Shown here: positions 1 through 9,341 of the stretch, piece by piece
Layout of the letters: the number at the start of each line of letters is the position of its first letter
How positions within the stretch are numbered: position 1 is the stretch's first letter
Assembly (NCBI GenBank): GCA_947500545.1
Contig: CANMSO010000010.1
Span: forward strand, 1-64,000
Length of the DNA stretch: 64,000 nucleotides
Reading direction: 5' to 3'
Origin: an uncultured Aquimarina sp.
Lineage (GTDB): Bacteria > Bacteroidota > Bacteroidia > Flavobacteriales > Flavobacteriaceae
Position numbers and translations under genes: made by a program
The notes under the pieces: model-generated
Databases searched by the model: none
What the model was told of the DNA's origin: nothing
Seen by the model: only the letters and a program-made list of their open reading frames with translations

Positions 1-1090
1 TCAATGCTACCTGTATCAGGATTAATACTTAATCCAGTAGTACTAGAAAATGTTCCTCCCGATGTTCCAGTAATGGTTGGTGTTGGATCTGTAGCATCAG
101 CACAATATGATGTGGCATCATAATTAAAACTAGGATCATCTACTGCCACGATGGTTATTTCCGTATCACTAGTATCTGGACAAGTTCCATTGGTGGTATA
201 GGTTATGGTATATGTTCCTGGTGTACTAGTAACAACGTTTATGATTCCCGTACCTGGGCCAATACTTAACCCAGTGGTACTAGAAAATGTTCCTCCCGAT
301 GTTCCAGTAATGGTTGGTGTTGGATCTGTAGCATCAGCACAATATGATGTGGCATCATAATTAAAACTAGGATCGTCTACTGCCACGATGGTTACTTCTG
401 TATCACTAGTATCTGGGCAGGTTCCATTGGTGGTATAGGTTATGGTATATGTTCCTGGTGTACTAGTAGCAACGTTTATGATTCCCGTACCTGGGCCAAT
501 ACTTAATCCAGTGGTACTAGAAAATATTCCTCCCAATGTTCCAGTAATGGTTGGTGTTGGATTTGTAGCATCAGCGCAATATGATGCGGCGTCATAATTA
601 AAACTTGGATCATCTACTGCCACGATGGTTACTTCTGTATCACTAGTATCTGGGCAGGTTCCATTGGTGGTATAAGTCACGGAATATATTCCGGGTGTAC
701 TGGTAGCAACATCAATGCTACCTGTATCAGGATTAATACTTAATCCAGTAGTACTAGAAAATGTTCCTCCCGATGTTCCAGTAATGGTTGGTGTTGGATC
801 TGTGGCATCAGCACAATAGGTTGCGGCACTATAGTTAAAACTTGGATCATCTACTGCCACGATGGTTACTTCTGTATCACTAGTATCTGGGCAGGTTCCA
901 TTGGTGGTATAAGTCACGGAATATATTCCGGGTGTACTGGTAGCAACATCAATGCTACCTGTATCAGGATTAATACTTAATCCAGTAGTACTAGAAAATG
1001 TTCCTCCCGATGTTCCAGTAATGGTAGGTGTTGGATCTATGGCATCAGCACAATAGGTTGCGGCACTATAGTTAAAACTTGGATTATCTA
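1..1090. repeat. 237-bp tandem repeats inside the FG-GAP protein gene
   Basis: A 237-bp (79-codon) unit recurs in frame; the landmark tctactgccacgatggtta falls near 140, 377, 614 and 851, with a diverged edge near 1088. Adjacent copies differ at only a few positions, which suggests recent duplication or homogenisation. The array continues past the left edge. Each unit encodes a beta-rich Ig-like module with two Cys. Confidence 0.9.
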
Positions 1091-2411
1091 TCGCATTTAC
1101 CATAATTGTAATGGTCATACAAGTTGCTGATGTTTCATCAATACAAGATATATCACCATCCTCTCCTCTTATAAAGTATGTTGTACTTGGTGCTGTTGGC
1201 GTAACTTCAAAAGTAGAGGTGTTTGTAGTAGTCGTTCCAATTAGGTTTCCACCACAAGAATCATCATAAATAGACCATGTTGAGGCAATATTAAGAGTAC
1301 CAGAAATTGTAATTGTAGAAGTTTCTCCTTCACACGTAACAGGTGTAAATGATAATGTTGGCGTGTCAGGTAACACACAAACAGGCACTTGTCTAAACCA
1401 TGCAAATCTAGCTACATTGAAACTCCCTAATATGGCATCTTTCAAGCCATCACCATTTACATCACCAAAATCTATTGTAGGAAAACTTCCTATTTCCCCC
1501 AAGGTTAACTCTCCATTAAATACTTGCTGAGGAGAAGAAGCAAAATCGGGATCTGTAGCTGTACCAACATTTTCTATCCATCGTACAAACCCGTCATCTA
1601 TCATAAAGAACATATCATAATCTCCGTCTTTATCAAAATCTTCAAATACGGGTATGGGCACATCCATATTGGTATATGCATTTTCATCATCCCAAGGGCT
1701 ATCGGCTTCAGATTGCAGTTCAAAATTAGGATTCTCTATATCTCCTATATTCTTGTAATAAGTTAGTTTATTACTCCCCAGGGTTACTAAGTCAAGATCG
1801 GTATCATTATCCAGGTCAACGAAACCTAAGCCGGGGTATTCTAGAAAATTTTGATCTTTAAGCCCTGGTACAGAAGCAGGCTCAAATTCAAATACCGGAA
1901 CTTCCGGGGTACCTATATTTCTGTAAAAAAGAATGTTGTCATCTGTTTCACCATCATCATTAAACTCTGTCCCAATAAACAAATCCAAATCACCATCATC
2001 ATCAATATCTACTAATTGAGGGCGGTTTTGATTTCTTGCTGTTGCTTCTTCATAGATCCATATATTATCTAAAGTAGGAATAGATGCTGCTACCCAATTT
2101 GGTGCGTTTACGGTTCCTATATTCTCATAATAATGAACAGTTCCTCCCTGGCTTCCTGATAGAAAATCCAAGTCATCATCACCATCCAGATCTCCTAGTA
2201 TTGCAGATTGAAGGCGACCTCGAGTAATAGGAGTACTGGGTATATCTGCTACGTCTAATCCAGCAGGTTCTGGTCCAGGTCCTGTACTTGAACCATCTGG
2301 ATTTCTAAGAAGACGCCCTCCTCTAAATTCCCAGCTTATATAATCGGCTTGAGCGTTAATTAATTCATTCCCCAAAACGAAAAGCAAACAAATAAGTAAT
2401 AGTTTTTTCAT
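1..2411 (-). CDS. Secreted FG-GAP/VCBS protein with tandem Ig-like repeats (C-terminus outside window)
   Basis: The frame is open from an ATG at 2411 on the minus strand to the left edge, so the C-terminus is missing. The N-terminus is a signal peptide (MKKLLLICLLFVLGNELINA). Residues of about 60-330 carry calcium-binding-type FG-GAP/VCBS repeats, seen as DLDGDDDLDF, DIDDDGDLDLF, DLDNDTDLDL, DFDKDGDYDMF and DVNGDGLKDA, expected to form a beta-propeller. A Cys-containing Ig-like segment follows, then about 4.6 copies of a 79-residue repeat rich in Thr, Ser and Gly. This looks like a large surface adhesin or cell-envelope protein of the kind that in Flavobacteriia often ends in a type IX secretion signal; that end is not visible. 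Function beyond surface attachment is inference. Confidence 0.85.
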   Translation of the reverse strand, partial: MKKLLLICLLFVLGNELINAQADYISWEFRGGRLLRNPDGSSTGPGPEPAGLDVADIPSTPITRGRLQSAILGDLDGDDDLDFLSGSQGGTVHYYENIGTVNAPNWVAASIPTLDNIWIYEEATARNQNRPQLVDIDDDGDLDLFIGTEFNDDGETDDNILFYRNIGTPEVPVFEFEPASVPGLKDQNFLEYPGLGFVDLDNDTDLDLVTLGSNKLTYYKNIGDIENPNFELQSEADSPWDDENAYTNMDVPIPVFEDFDKDGDYDMFFMIDDGFVRWIENVGTATDPDFASSPQQVFNGELTLGEIGSFPTIDFGDVNGDGLKDAILGSFNVARFAWFRQVPVCVLPDTPTLSFTPVTCEGETSTITISGTLNIASTWSIYDDSCGGNLIGTTTTNTSTFEVTPTAPSTTYFIRGEDGDISCIDETSATCMTITIMVNAIDNPSFNYSAATYCADAIDPTPTITGTSGGTFSSTTGLSINPDTGSIDVATSTPGIYSVTYTTNGTCPDTSDTEVTIVAVDDPSFNYSAATYCADATDPTPTITGTSGGTFSSTTGLSINPDTGSIDVATSTPGIYSVTYTTNGTCPDTSDTEVTIVAVDDPSFNYDAASYCADATNPTPTITGTLGGIFSSTTGLSIGPGTGIINVATSTPGTYTITYTTNGTCPDTSDTEVTIVAVDDPSFNYDATSYCADATDPTPTITGTSGGTFSSTTGLSIGPGTGIINVVTSTPGTYTITYTTNGTCPDTSDTEITIVAVDDPSFNYDATSYCADATDPTPTITGTSGGTFSSTTGLSINPDTGSI

Positions 2412-2794
2412 AACTATACGAGTTTAAAATGTAATTCCAAATACAATGTCAATACGTATATTGTTGATATACATCTAAAAAATAGCTGTATACCCACAAA
2501 TAAATACATAGGTGGGGCATTACTAGAGATAGGTTAATTTCTCTTGTTTTGGTTTTAAGAGTAAATACTGATTATTTAAAAGGGGGGAACAATTAATCTT
2601 GTATTAATTGGGTGCAAAAATAACAATTTGATTATTCATTCACAATAATTGGATAAACGTTAACACTAATCTTAACACAAAGTATAGGAATGGATATATC
2701 AGATAATTGATCAAATTTCTGGGTTTGGAGAAAGAGAGTTTTATTTTTTTATAAAACTTAGCGAGGTCACCTAATGTTATTATTGTAATCCTAT
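2412..2794. other. Divergent intergenic region
   Basis: This 383-bp AT-rich spacer separates two divergent genes and should hold both promoters. I see no ORF, RNA gene or clear terminator. No perfect TAnnTTTG box is present at a convincing distance from either start. Confidence 0.5.
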
Positions 2795-4036
2795 TTGTAT
2801 TTTTCCGACATATGTGATATGTCTAAACAGGTCATTAACTCTACCAATATCTTTATTGCTTTCCAGTATCTTCTGGCAAGAAAAAAACAAAGTCTCCTGG
2901 CAACTATAGGTGTAATGCTTGGTGTGACCACCTTTATAGTCATGATTAACTTCATGACTGGAGTTAATGATTTTCTAGATGATGCGGTTTTTAATGGTAG
3001 CCCGGATATAATTATTAGTGCAAAACAAAAGAAACTTTCTTCGAAACCAATTTTTGGAGTTCGGATCAATTCGCTTGAAAAAGTTAAAAATATAGATCAC
3101 CTATTGTCAAAAGAAAATAATATTCAATCTTTTGCCCACCAGGTTATATCTCCCGCTATTTTGGTAAGTGAAAGTAAGCAGTTACCCGGAAGTATTAATG
3201 GTGTTTTTCCTTCATCCGAAAAGGAGATGGTGGACTTAAAACGTAGATTAATTGAAGGAAAAGGATTTGAAAGCCTCACAGAAGAGAATGCAATTCTATT
3301 AGGGATAAGTCTTGCAAAAAAATTGCAGGTTTCAGTAGGAGACCATCTAAAAATGATACTTCCTAACGGGAAAAGCATGCACCTTAAGATTACAGGTGTA
3401 TTTAGTTTTGGGATCACTACGATAGACAATGTACGTACTTATTTTCCTGCCAAAACATTACAAAATTTATTAGGACAAAATGATGCGATCACCCATGTTC
3501 ATATTAAATTGAAAGATCGTGATGATGTGGGTCTAAAAACCGAATTGTCTCAACAGATAGGGGCGGCCACAATCGAAGATTGGAAAGATGCCAATAAAAC
3601 TATTGTGATTGGCAATAAAGTTCGTGATATACTCACTTGGTCCGTGTCATTCGCGCTACTGCTTGTTGCAGGATTTGGGATGTATAATATCCTTAATATA
3701 ACTGTCATTCACAAAAGAAAAGATATAGCAGTTTTAAAAACAATAGGATATTCTGCTGCCGATATTATTTTTGTTTTTCTGATGCAATCAGCCATCATTG
3801 GTCTTTTGGGAGCATTGTTTGGTGCTGGCCTAGGGTATCTAATTAGCTACATGATTTCTGCCACTCCGCTGGATACTTCAGATTTTATTATTGTGGATAC
3901 CTATCCCATTAATTTCAAATTGGTGTATTATGTTTTAGGAATAGTGTTTGGAATATTAACAACAATGCTCGCGGGATATTTTCCATCAAAAAAGGCAAGT
4001 AAGGTAGATCCGGTAACGATAATAAGAGGGATATGA
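2795..4036 (+). CDS. ABC transporter permease, LolC/LolE-MacB (FtsX) family
   Basis: This 413-aa protein has the MacB/FtsX topology: one N-terminal membrane segment (about residues 36-56), a large periplasmic domain, and three C-terminal membrane segments (about 285-310, 330-355 and 380-405). It ends in the family-typical SKKASKVDPVTIIRG. Its stop codon overlaps the start of the ATPase gene (ATGA), so the two are translationally coupled. Relatives extract lipoproteins from the inner membrane or export substrates. An in-frame ATG at 2819 (MSKQVINS...) is an equally plausible start. It might also be an export pump, but nothing links it to the peptide genes downstream. Confidence 0.88.
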   Translation: MYFSDICDMSKQVINSTNIFIAFQYLLARKKQSLLATIGVMLGVTTFIVMINFMTGVNDFLDDAVFNGSPDIIISAKQKKLSSKPIFGVRINSLEKVKNIDHLLSKENNIQSFAHQVISPAILVSESKQLPGSINGVFPSSEKEMVDLKRRLIEGKGFESLTEENAILLGISLAKKLQVSVGDHLKMILPNGKSMHLKITGVFSFGITTIDNVRTYFPAKTLQNLLGQNDAITHVHIKLKDRDDVGLKTELSQQIGAATIEDWKDANKTIVIGNKVRDILTWSVSFALLLVAGFGMYNILNITVIHKRKDIAVLKTIGYSAADIIFVFLMQSAIIGLLGALFGAGLGYLISYMISATPLDTSDFIIVDTYPINFKLVYYVLGIVFGILTTMLAGYFPSKKASKVDPVTIIRGI

Positions 4037-4701
4037 TTCTTGAAACAAAACATATAAATAAGTATTTTTATGAACCAGAAAAGCATCAGGTTTTAAATGG
4101 AATCTCATTACAAATAGCTTCAGGAGAATTAACTTCTGTTTATGGCGAATCCGGAAGTGGTAAATCTACATTGCTTTATATTTTATCAACTTTGGATAGC
4201 GATTTTGAAGGCAGCTTATACATACATGATCGTGATATCAAAGAATTATCTGCAGCTGAACTCACTAATTTCAGAAATAAACATATTGGGTTTGTGTACC
4301 AGTTTCATTATTTGTTGCCAGAGTTTAATGTGCTTCAAAACATCATGCTTCCAGCAATGAAACTTGGTAAAAAAGACAAAGAAGAAATCAAGCATGATGC
4401 AGTCATGTTATTAGAAGAACTGGGCATACAAGATTTTGCAAAACGATCATCATACAAATTATCGGGGGGTCAACAACAGCGTGTTGCCATTGCCAGAGCA
4501 TTAATTAATGATCCTGCTCTTATCGTGGCAGATGAACCTACCGGAAACCTGGATCAAAAAAACAGTGATGTGATATTTGCGCTACTAAAAGAAATTACAG
4601 CCAATAAAGGGAAATCTGTTATTATTGCGACCCATGATCCTAAAATTTATCAAAATTCTGATAGAGCTATTGAAATGATTGACGGTTCTGTTCGACTATA
4701 A
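4033..4701 (+). CDS. ABC transporter ATP-binding protein, LolD/MacB type
   Basis: This 222-aa ATPase is of normal length for LolD/MacB-type proteins. It shows Walker A GESGSGKST (38-46), signature LSGGQQQRVAIARAL, Walker B with LIVADEPTGNLD, and a switch histidine in ATHDP. It energises the FtsX-type permease encoded immediately upstream; the start ATG overlaps the permease stop by 4 nt. Lipoprotein release is the commonest role for this pairing, but a substrate cannot be read from sequence. Confidence 0.92.
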   Translation: MILETKHINKYFYEPEKHQVLNGISLQIASGELTSVYGESGSGKSTLLYILSTLDSDFEGSLYIHDRDIKELSAAELTNFRNKHIGFVYQFHYLLPEFNVLQNIMLPAMKLGKKDKEEIKHDAVMLLEELGIQDFAKRSSYKLSGGQQQRVAIARALINDPALIVADEPTGNLDQKNSDVIFALLKEITANKGKSVIIATHDPKIYQNSDRAIEMIDGSVRL

Positions 4702-4728
4702 GGTCATAACATTTTAAAAACCAGCAAA

Positions 4729-5115
4729 ATGGAAAATCAATCAGGAAAAAATATCATCATATTTGATGGAGAATGTAATTTGTGTAATGGAGTAGTAGGA
4801 TGGTTGATGAAATTTGCACCTATAGAGATTTTTGAATTTATACCCTTTCAATCCCCAAGAGGACAGCAGATACTTATACATTTCAGTTTTCCTACAGAAC
4901 GATTAGAAACCGTAATTCTTATTGATGACAATGGACCTCATACACACTCAGACGGGTTTTTAAAAATTGTTTCTAAGATTCCCAGATGGAAATTGGTAGC
5001 AGCTTTGCTTGCATTTGTTCCCAGGATGATCAGGGATTCAATATACAATCTGGCATCACGCAATCGTGTAAAGTGGTTTGGGCAATCCAAAAGCTGTACG
5101 ATCAACTTCAGGTAG
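4729..5115 (+). CDS. DCC-family thiol-disulfide oxidoreductase (DUF393)
   Basis: This 128-aa protein begins with the family hallmark DGECNLCN (about 13-20), whose C-x2-C is the presumed redox pair, and has the typical length of about 130 residues. Members of DUF393 (YuxK-like) are predicted thioredoxin-fold oxidoreductases without an established substrate. It lies 27 nt after the ABC ATPase on the same strand and may be co-transcribed. No signal peptide is visible, so a cytoplasmic site is likely. Confidence 0.88.
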   Translation: MENQSGKNIIIFDGECNLCNGVVGWLMKFAPIEIFEFIPFQSPRGQQILIHFSFPTERLETVILIDDNGPHTHSDGFLKIVSKIPRWKLVAALLAFVPRMIRDSIYNLASRNRVKWFGQSKSCTINFR

Positions 5116-5183
5116 TTATAAACAAGTTAATGTTTTAGGGGATTGCTGTATTTTAATGTAAATTCAGGATTATATCTTAGAAC

Positions 5184-6023
5184 ATGGAATTCACAAGAAG
5201 AAAATTTATCAAGAACTCTTCTCTTGGGGTGATACTTATTGCATTACATCCCGAATCCTGCTTTGCCCTTGATCACAATACATCTTCAGAAATAAATCCT
5301 GCTCAATTTGATTTGATTAAGAATATTCGATTACTTACCAGTACTTCTTTGCGTATAATGAAGGAGTTTTATGTTAACACCCTTGGATTAGGAATCGAAA
5401 GCGAGAAAGACGAAGAAATTACTTTTATTGCAGGAGCATCTACCATTACTTTTGTAAAAATAGATCCAAGTTTGGGTGACCCCTGGTATCATTTTGCCTT
5501 TAATATCCCAGAAAACAAATTACGTAAAGCCAGGACCTGGCAATTAGAAAGAACCGAGATAATTCCTACTCCAAAAAGGGCAAGAGATCCTAAATTCCCT
5601 AATGATGTAAGGCATTTTAGAAACTGGAATGCGCATTCGATTTTCTTTTGGGATCCTGCGGGTAATTTATTAGAATATATTGCTCGACATGATTTAAGGA
5701 ACGGGGCAGATGGTGAATTTACATCAAAAGATATCCTGAACGTTAGTGAAATTGCTTTTGTGGTCGATGATCAGCATCAGGAATCAAAAGGCTTGCATAA
5801 CAATTTTGCTCTGGATGTGTATCCAAAAAATAGTAGTTTTTGGTGGGCAATGGGGGATGAAAAAGGGCTATTGCTATGTATTCCCAAAAGACTTTGGGGT
5901 GAAAATACAGACAACCCTAAAAGATTTAAGGTATTTAAAACCGAAGCTACGATTGCTGGTAATGTAGATAAGGACTATACGTTTTCCAATTTTCCTTATG
6001 AGGTAAAGATGGTTACTATATAA
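5184..6023 (+). CDS. Tat-exported VOC (glyoxalase-fold) protein
   Basis: The 279-aa product starts with a twin-arginine signal (TRRKFIKNSS, Arg5-Arg6, then a hydrophobic stretch), so it should be folded before export. The mature part resembles the vicinal oxygen chelate fold: a beta-alpha-beta start around residues 48-80 (TSTSLRIMKEFYVNTLGLGI), then WYHFAFNIPENK, and a C-terminal DPAGNLLEYIARHDL segment typical of VOC proteins with a metal-ligand Glu. VOC proteins include dioxygenases, glyoxalases and resistance proteins; which applies here is unknown. It sits 68 nt after the DCC gene. Confidence 0.8.
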   Translation: MEFTRRKFIKNSSLGVILIALHPESCFALDHNTSSEINPAQFDLIKNIRLLTSTSLRIMKEFYVNTLGLGIESEKDEEITFIAGASTITFVKIDPSLGDPWYHFAFNIPENKLRKARTWQLERTEIIPTPKRARDPKFPNDVRHFRNWNAHSIFFWDPAGNLLEYIARHDLRNGADGEFTSKDILNVSEIAFVVDDQHQESKGLHNNFALDVYPKNSSFWWAMGDEKGLLLCIPKRLWGENTDNPKRFKVFKTEATIAGNVDKDYTFSNFPYEVKMVTI

Positions 6024-6170
6024 ATTGGGTATACCATAGTTTCTATTTTCCGGTTTAGATGAGTTCCTTATTTTGTTTAATATAGTGCAGGTATCTTTTT
6101 TTTAGTCTTTTACACTTCTTAACTTTAGTAGTAGATCGAGTATGCGTATTGATCATCAACTTCGATCATA

Positions 6171-6203
6171 GGGGGTAACCGAAAACCTTAATCCAGAGTA
6201 GGT
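6171..6203 (+). promoter_or_regulatory. Conserved peptide-gene leader element, copy 1
   Basis: A 33-nt block ending in AGAGTAGGT lies 17 nt before the start codon of the Cys-rich peptide. It contains AACCGAAAACCTTAAT and matches, with small changes, blocks upstream of two RiPP precursors at 24957-24988 and 26014-26045. It carries ACC repeated (ACCGAAAACC) and an ACCT...AGGT pair that could form a short stem in RNA. Whether it acts as operator or 5'-UTR element cannot be told from sequence. Confidence 0.7.
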
Positions 6204-6220
6204 AATTAAAATTTAAGACT

Positions 6221-6415
6221 ATGCTCAAAAAAATAGTAAATATGAAAGGTGCTGTGATTATTGATAGAGAAGCCCAACAATCAATTCATGCGGGATCATA
6301 TAATTGCAATGTAGCGCGCAAATGTTTTAGTGATGGCGAATGTTGCTCTGGTGTATGCGGTGTAGAAAAAATTATTTTGGGTAGGCCGGTAATTATTTCG
6401 GTATGTGCGATGTAA
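6221..6415 (+). CDS. Cys-rich secreted peptide precursor with knottin-like spacing
   Basis: This 64-aa peptide has a leader-like N-terminus (MLKKIVNMKGAV...QQSIHAG, residues 1-25) resembling Bacteroidota double-glycine bacteriocin-type leaders, here ending in AG instead of GG. The rest carries six cysteines at 29, 35, 41, 42, 46 and 62, giving C-x5-C-x5-CC-x3-C-x15-C. That arrangement, with the local motif GECCSGVCG, is the pattern of inhibitor-cystine-knot peptides; no bacterial family assignment is claimed. It stands alone between a VOC gene and a convergent gene, has its own terminator, and shares the upstream element of the RiPP precursors. Maturation by disulfides or thioethers is open. 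Confidence 0.75.
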   Translation: MLKKIVNMKGAVIIDREAQQSIHAGSYNCNVARKCFSDGECCSGVCGVEKIILGRPVIISVCAM

Positions 6416-6432
6416 AATTCCTTTAACGAATG

Positions 6433-6470
6433 AAAACTCTTCTAATGAATTACTCGTTAGGGGAGTTTTT
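6433..6470 (+). terminator. Rho-independent terminator after the Cys-rich peptide
   Basis: A 10-bp stem (ACTCTTCTAA paired with TTAGGGGAGT) with an 11-nt loop is followed directly by TTTTT. It begins about 20 nt after the stop codon, so the peptide gene is probably a single-gene transcript. Confidence 0.8.
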
Positions 6471-6565
6471 GTATGATGTATACAAATAGCGTTCCTATTT
6501 AGGTCTTCTTAAGACTATATACACATAAATTTAACAGAGCAATATAACGGCTAGAAATCATTTTA

Positions 6566-7882
6566 TTAAGAAACGATAAGTTTCATGGGATTATCAAGAC
6601 TTTCAACATGAAAAACATCAAAGATACATCTTGATAGGAAGGTTAAGAGTATACCTGTTTTTTGTTCTGTAGCATCTTTAAAAACATAGATGTAATTAGA
6701 TGCTTCTTGATTAAAACCAAGAGATTTCAGCATATCAAAATTACAATCCAAATATCCTTCATTTCCATTACATTCTAGGGCTATTTTTATGTTATTTTCA
6801 TGTAAGGATAGATGTAACGAGGCTTCATACTTTTCTTTAAGAACCAATTGTATGTTCCGTATGTTTTGATCATATAATTGCTCGATTGCATCCTTTAGGT
6901 TAGATGTCTCTGGGCGCAACTCATTCTTTTCTGCTTTTAGTCTTCTTATTTTTTCTTCACACTCGGCAATGGATTCTTTATCAATTTTTTGTCTATACTC
7001 TTCTGTCTCTCTATTAAGGCTTTTTTTGTGTATTCCTATCATATATTCATTAAAGCTAATAGTACGATGATTATTGTTTTTGATAGCACTTACAGTATCA
7101 AATTTTTTCTTAGCCTCGCGATAAGAGTCGATTAGATACTCAGCAGTCAAAAACTCCCAATCTTCAGCGGCTTCTGTGATTTGTTTATGAAGCGCATCTT
7201 TTTGTTCTTTGAGTTCATTGATTAGAAGGTCCAATTTTGGAGGAATAAAAACATCTGCTCTCCCTTCAATAGTAATTTTTTCTTCAGGAATATGTTCGTA
7301 TAAAGTGGTATAACCACCTAAGGGATCAAATCCATATACCACTAAATGATTTTGATGGATTTCTTTAATAGGAAAAATCCATTCTTTCCTTTTTGAATAG
7401 GAAGTACCTATTATAAAATGAGTACCTAAGATGGTATCAATATTAATATCAATCGAAATATGCGGATTTGAATTGCTGAAATCAAATATATAATCCCCCA
7501 TATTAATCTGAGTGTCTTGAGAGCGCAGTATGTATTGTTTCTTTAAAACATCATGAATAGTACAATGCAGGTTGGTGGGCAACAACTTTATATAGGTAGT
7601 TAGATTGGGTTCTTCGTTAAATATTCCAGTCTTTTTTAATATGCGATCATTAAGAAATTCATAACTTATTTTGTGAGTGTCATTCAGGATAAGTTGTTGA
7701 TTCGCAATATCAATTTGCAATGGGTTTGTATATAGTAGTTCATCAAAAGTATAGTTAATGATCTCTTGGCTGGTAATTTTGGTTATATAACTACTGGGGC
7801 AAGTGCCGTTATCTTGAGGCATTAGCATGAGCCATATACCGCAAGGACTTTGATGATTTTTGAAGTTTTTATCTGTTGTCAC
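6566..7882 (-). CDS. Hypothetical protein with a coiled-coil middle
   Basis: I do not recognise this 438-aa protein. There is no signal peptide or membrane segment. Residues of about 215-245 and 300-350 are rich in Glu, Lys and Leu and predict coiled coil (for example EECEEKIRRLKAEKNEL-like stretches). The flanks look globular, with repeated beta-type segments. It lies 81 nt downstream of the zinc-ribbon gene on the same strand. Cytoplasmic structural or scaffold roles would fit, but no function can be supported. Confidence 0.6.
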   Translation of the reverse strand: MTTDKNFKNHQSPCGIWLMLMPQDNGTCPSSYITKITSQEIINYTFDELLYTNPLQIDIANQQLILNDTHKISYEFLNDRILKKTGIFNEEPNLTTYIKLLPTNLHCTIHDVLKKQYILRSQDTQINMGDYIFDFSNSNPHISIDINIDTILGTHFIIGTSYSKRKEWIFPIKEIHQNHLVVYGFDPLGGYTTLYEHIPEEKITIEGRADVFIPPKLDLLINELKEQKDALHKQITEAAEDWEFLTAEYLIDSYREAKKKFDTVSAIKNNNHRTISFNEYMIGIHKKSLNRETEEYRQKIDKESIAECEEKIRRLKAEKNELRPETSNLKDAIEQLYDQNIRNIQLVLKEKYEASLHLSLHENNIKIALECNGNEGYLDCNFDMLKSLGFNQEASNYIYVFKDATEQKTGILLTFLSRCIFDVFHVESLDNPMKLIVS

Positions 7883-7963
7883 AATTGGTTGTTTTAATAG
7901 CTATGAACAATTCATGATTGGCATTAATTGTAATATAAGGGAAGGTGAGGATGCCTGATGCTT

Positions 7964-8479
7964 TTATAATAATCCATGTACAATTTTTACTTTTCTAGAT
8001 AGGAGATTCTCTAATTCTAAAATAAAACTATCCTCAAATTTTGGCCAATTCCAGAAAGTAAAACCTAACTCTCCAAATCCCCAAACAGGCTCAAATATGT
8101 ATTCTGTAACAGAATTCGTTTCAGAACATTTTGGACAGGTAATTGAATCTTTTTTAGAATTTGAGTGCCATTCTTCCACTACATCTATCCAATTAGTTTC
8201 AATAATATCAAATGAACAGTTAGGGCATTTTATAGTTTCTGTTCCATTTTGTCCATTCTGAAAAACTTGTCGGGTTTTGATAATGTCTAATTTATTGTTG
8301 AGTAGACTTTTAAAAAAATCATCTTTTTCAACAACAACTGACATGGCATTTGAGCCTGGTATAAAATCTTGATTGATTACCTTTCTTCGAATTAATTCAT
8401 TTTTCACTTTCTCAGCTAATAAACTAACTTCATTTGCCTTTACATTTACAGGAACTATTGAAATATACGTATCACTCAT
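7964..8479 (-). CDS. Hypothetical zinc-ribbon protein
   Basis: This 171-aa protein carries two CxxC knuckles, CPNC (Cys85, Cys88) and CPKC (Cys115, Cys118), spaced to form one zinc ribbon. The N-terminal 80 residues form an alpha/beta segment (MSDTYISIVPVNVKANEV...). No signal peptide is present. Such stand-alone zinc ribbons are common near phage or toxin genes, but no neighbour identifies a partner. It is on the same strand as, and 34 nt from, the downstream end of the YD-like secreted protein gene. Confidence 0.6.
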   Translation of the reverse strand: MSDTYISIVPVNVKANEVSLLAEKVKNELIRRKVINQDFIPGSNAMSVVVEKDDFFKSLLNNKLDIIKTRQVFQNGQNGTETIKCPNCSFDIIETNWIDVVEEWHSNSKKDSITCPKCSETNSVTEYIFEPVWGFGELGFTFWNWPKFEDSFILELENLLSRKVKIVHGLL

Positions 8480-8513
8480 TTTAAAAAGTATTGTTATTCT
8501 AAAAACATAGATA

Positions 8514-9323
8514 TCAATATGTTATTTTACGTTTCTTTATAGTAATTAATATATCGTTGCGGTATAGCTCCTCTCTAGTAAAATTCCCTTTGTCATCATA
8601 TTCATATTTCAATTCTAAAATTTTTGTTAGACTAGTATCCTTATCTTTTACTCGGTATTTTTCTATTTTAGTTTCATGATTATATTTGTTGTAATGTGTT
8701 ACATAATAATCTTGCAAAAGATCTTTAGAATCATACCAATCCATCTTAATCCCATTTCCATTGCTATCGTAACTGTACACTGATCTATATACTGGGTTTT
8801 TATTTTCGTCAATTGTTTTTGATTCTATAATTTTTTCCCATGTTGCGTCATAAGTATTTATTGTCGTCTCTTTTGAGTTACTACGGGTAATCTTTTCAGT
8901 ATGTTCTTTTTGATCATATGCATGGTGTATGGTCCATTTTGAGTCTCCACTACCGTATTCTTGAAGAATACACTGTCCTTGTTTATTATATGAATAATTT
9001 GTTCCTAGTGAATCGTTTTCCAAGATTTGCTTGAGATTCTCGTTTTCATCATATATAAAATTTGATATGTTACTTGCAGATGCATCTTCAGGTTTATAAT
9101 TAGTGCTCATAATAATTACATTTCCCTTATCATTAAACTCATAAATTTCTTTAGATGAAAACCTATTTTCAGCGGTTAATGTAGACCAGTTATATGTTGA
9201 ATAATTTAATACCTCCATTTTTTTAGGCTTGGATGTAAGTCCCATGCTTACGGGGAGTATTTCTTGCCCAAAACAATGTATAGAAAGGATTAAAGAAATA
9301 ATAGAAAGAGTATGCTTTTTCAT
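8514..9323 (-). CDS. Secreted protein with RHS/YD-like repeats
   Basis: The product has a signal peptide (MKKHTLSIISLILSIHCFGQ) and then repeated beta segments of the form YEFNDKGNV, YDENENL, YNKQGQC, YDSNGNG and YDDKGNF, which is the spacing of small Bacteroidota RHS/YD-repeat proteins. The start at 9323 is preferred over an upstream in-frame ATG at 9344, because a TATTATTG promoter box at 9342-9349 would place transcription initiation between them. It is one of four genes with the shared AGTTTC palindrome upstream. Length is about 269 aa; function is unknown. Confidence 0.7.
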   Translation of the reverse strand: MKKHTLSIISLILSIHCFGQEILPVSMGLTSKPKKMEVLNYSTYNWSTLTAENRFSSKEIYEFNDKGNVIIMSTNYKPEDASASNISNFIYDENENLKQILENDSLGTNYSYNKQGQCILQEYGSGDSKWTIHHAYDQKEHTEKITRSNSKETTINTYDATWEKIIESKTIDENKNPVYRSVYSYDSNGNGIKMDWYDSKDLLQDYYVTHYNKYNHETKIEKYRVKDKDTSLTKILELKYEYDDKGNFTREELYRNDILITIKKRKITY

Positions 9324-9341
9324 GTTTAATAGTTTAAACAA

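Noticed and set aside
2795..4701. The ABC transporter as exporter of the RiPPs or the knottin-like peptide
   Set aside because: It is LolC/LolD-like, lacks a C39 peptidase domain and is far from the RiPP genes; no link beyond distance to the 6.2-kb peptide.
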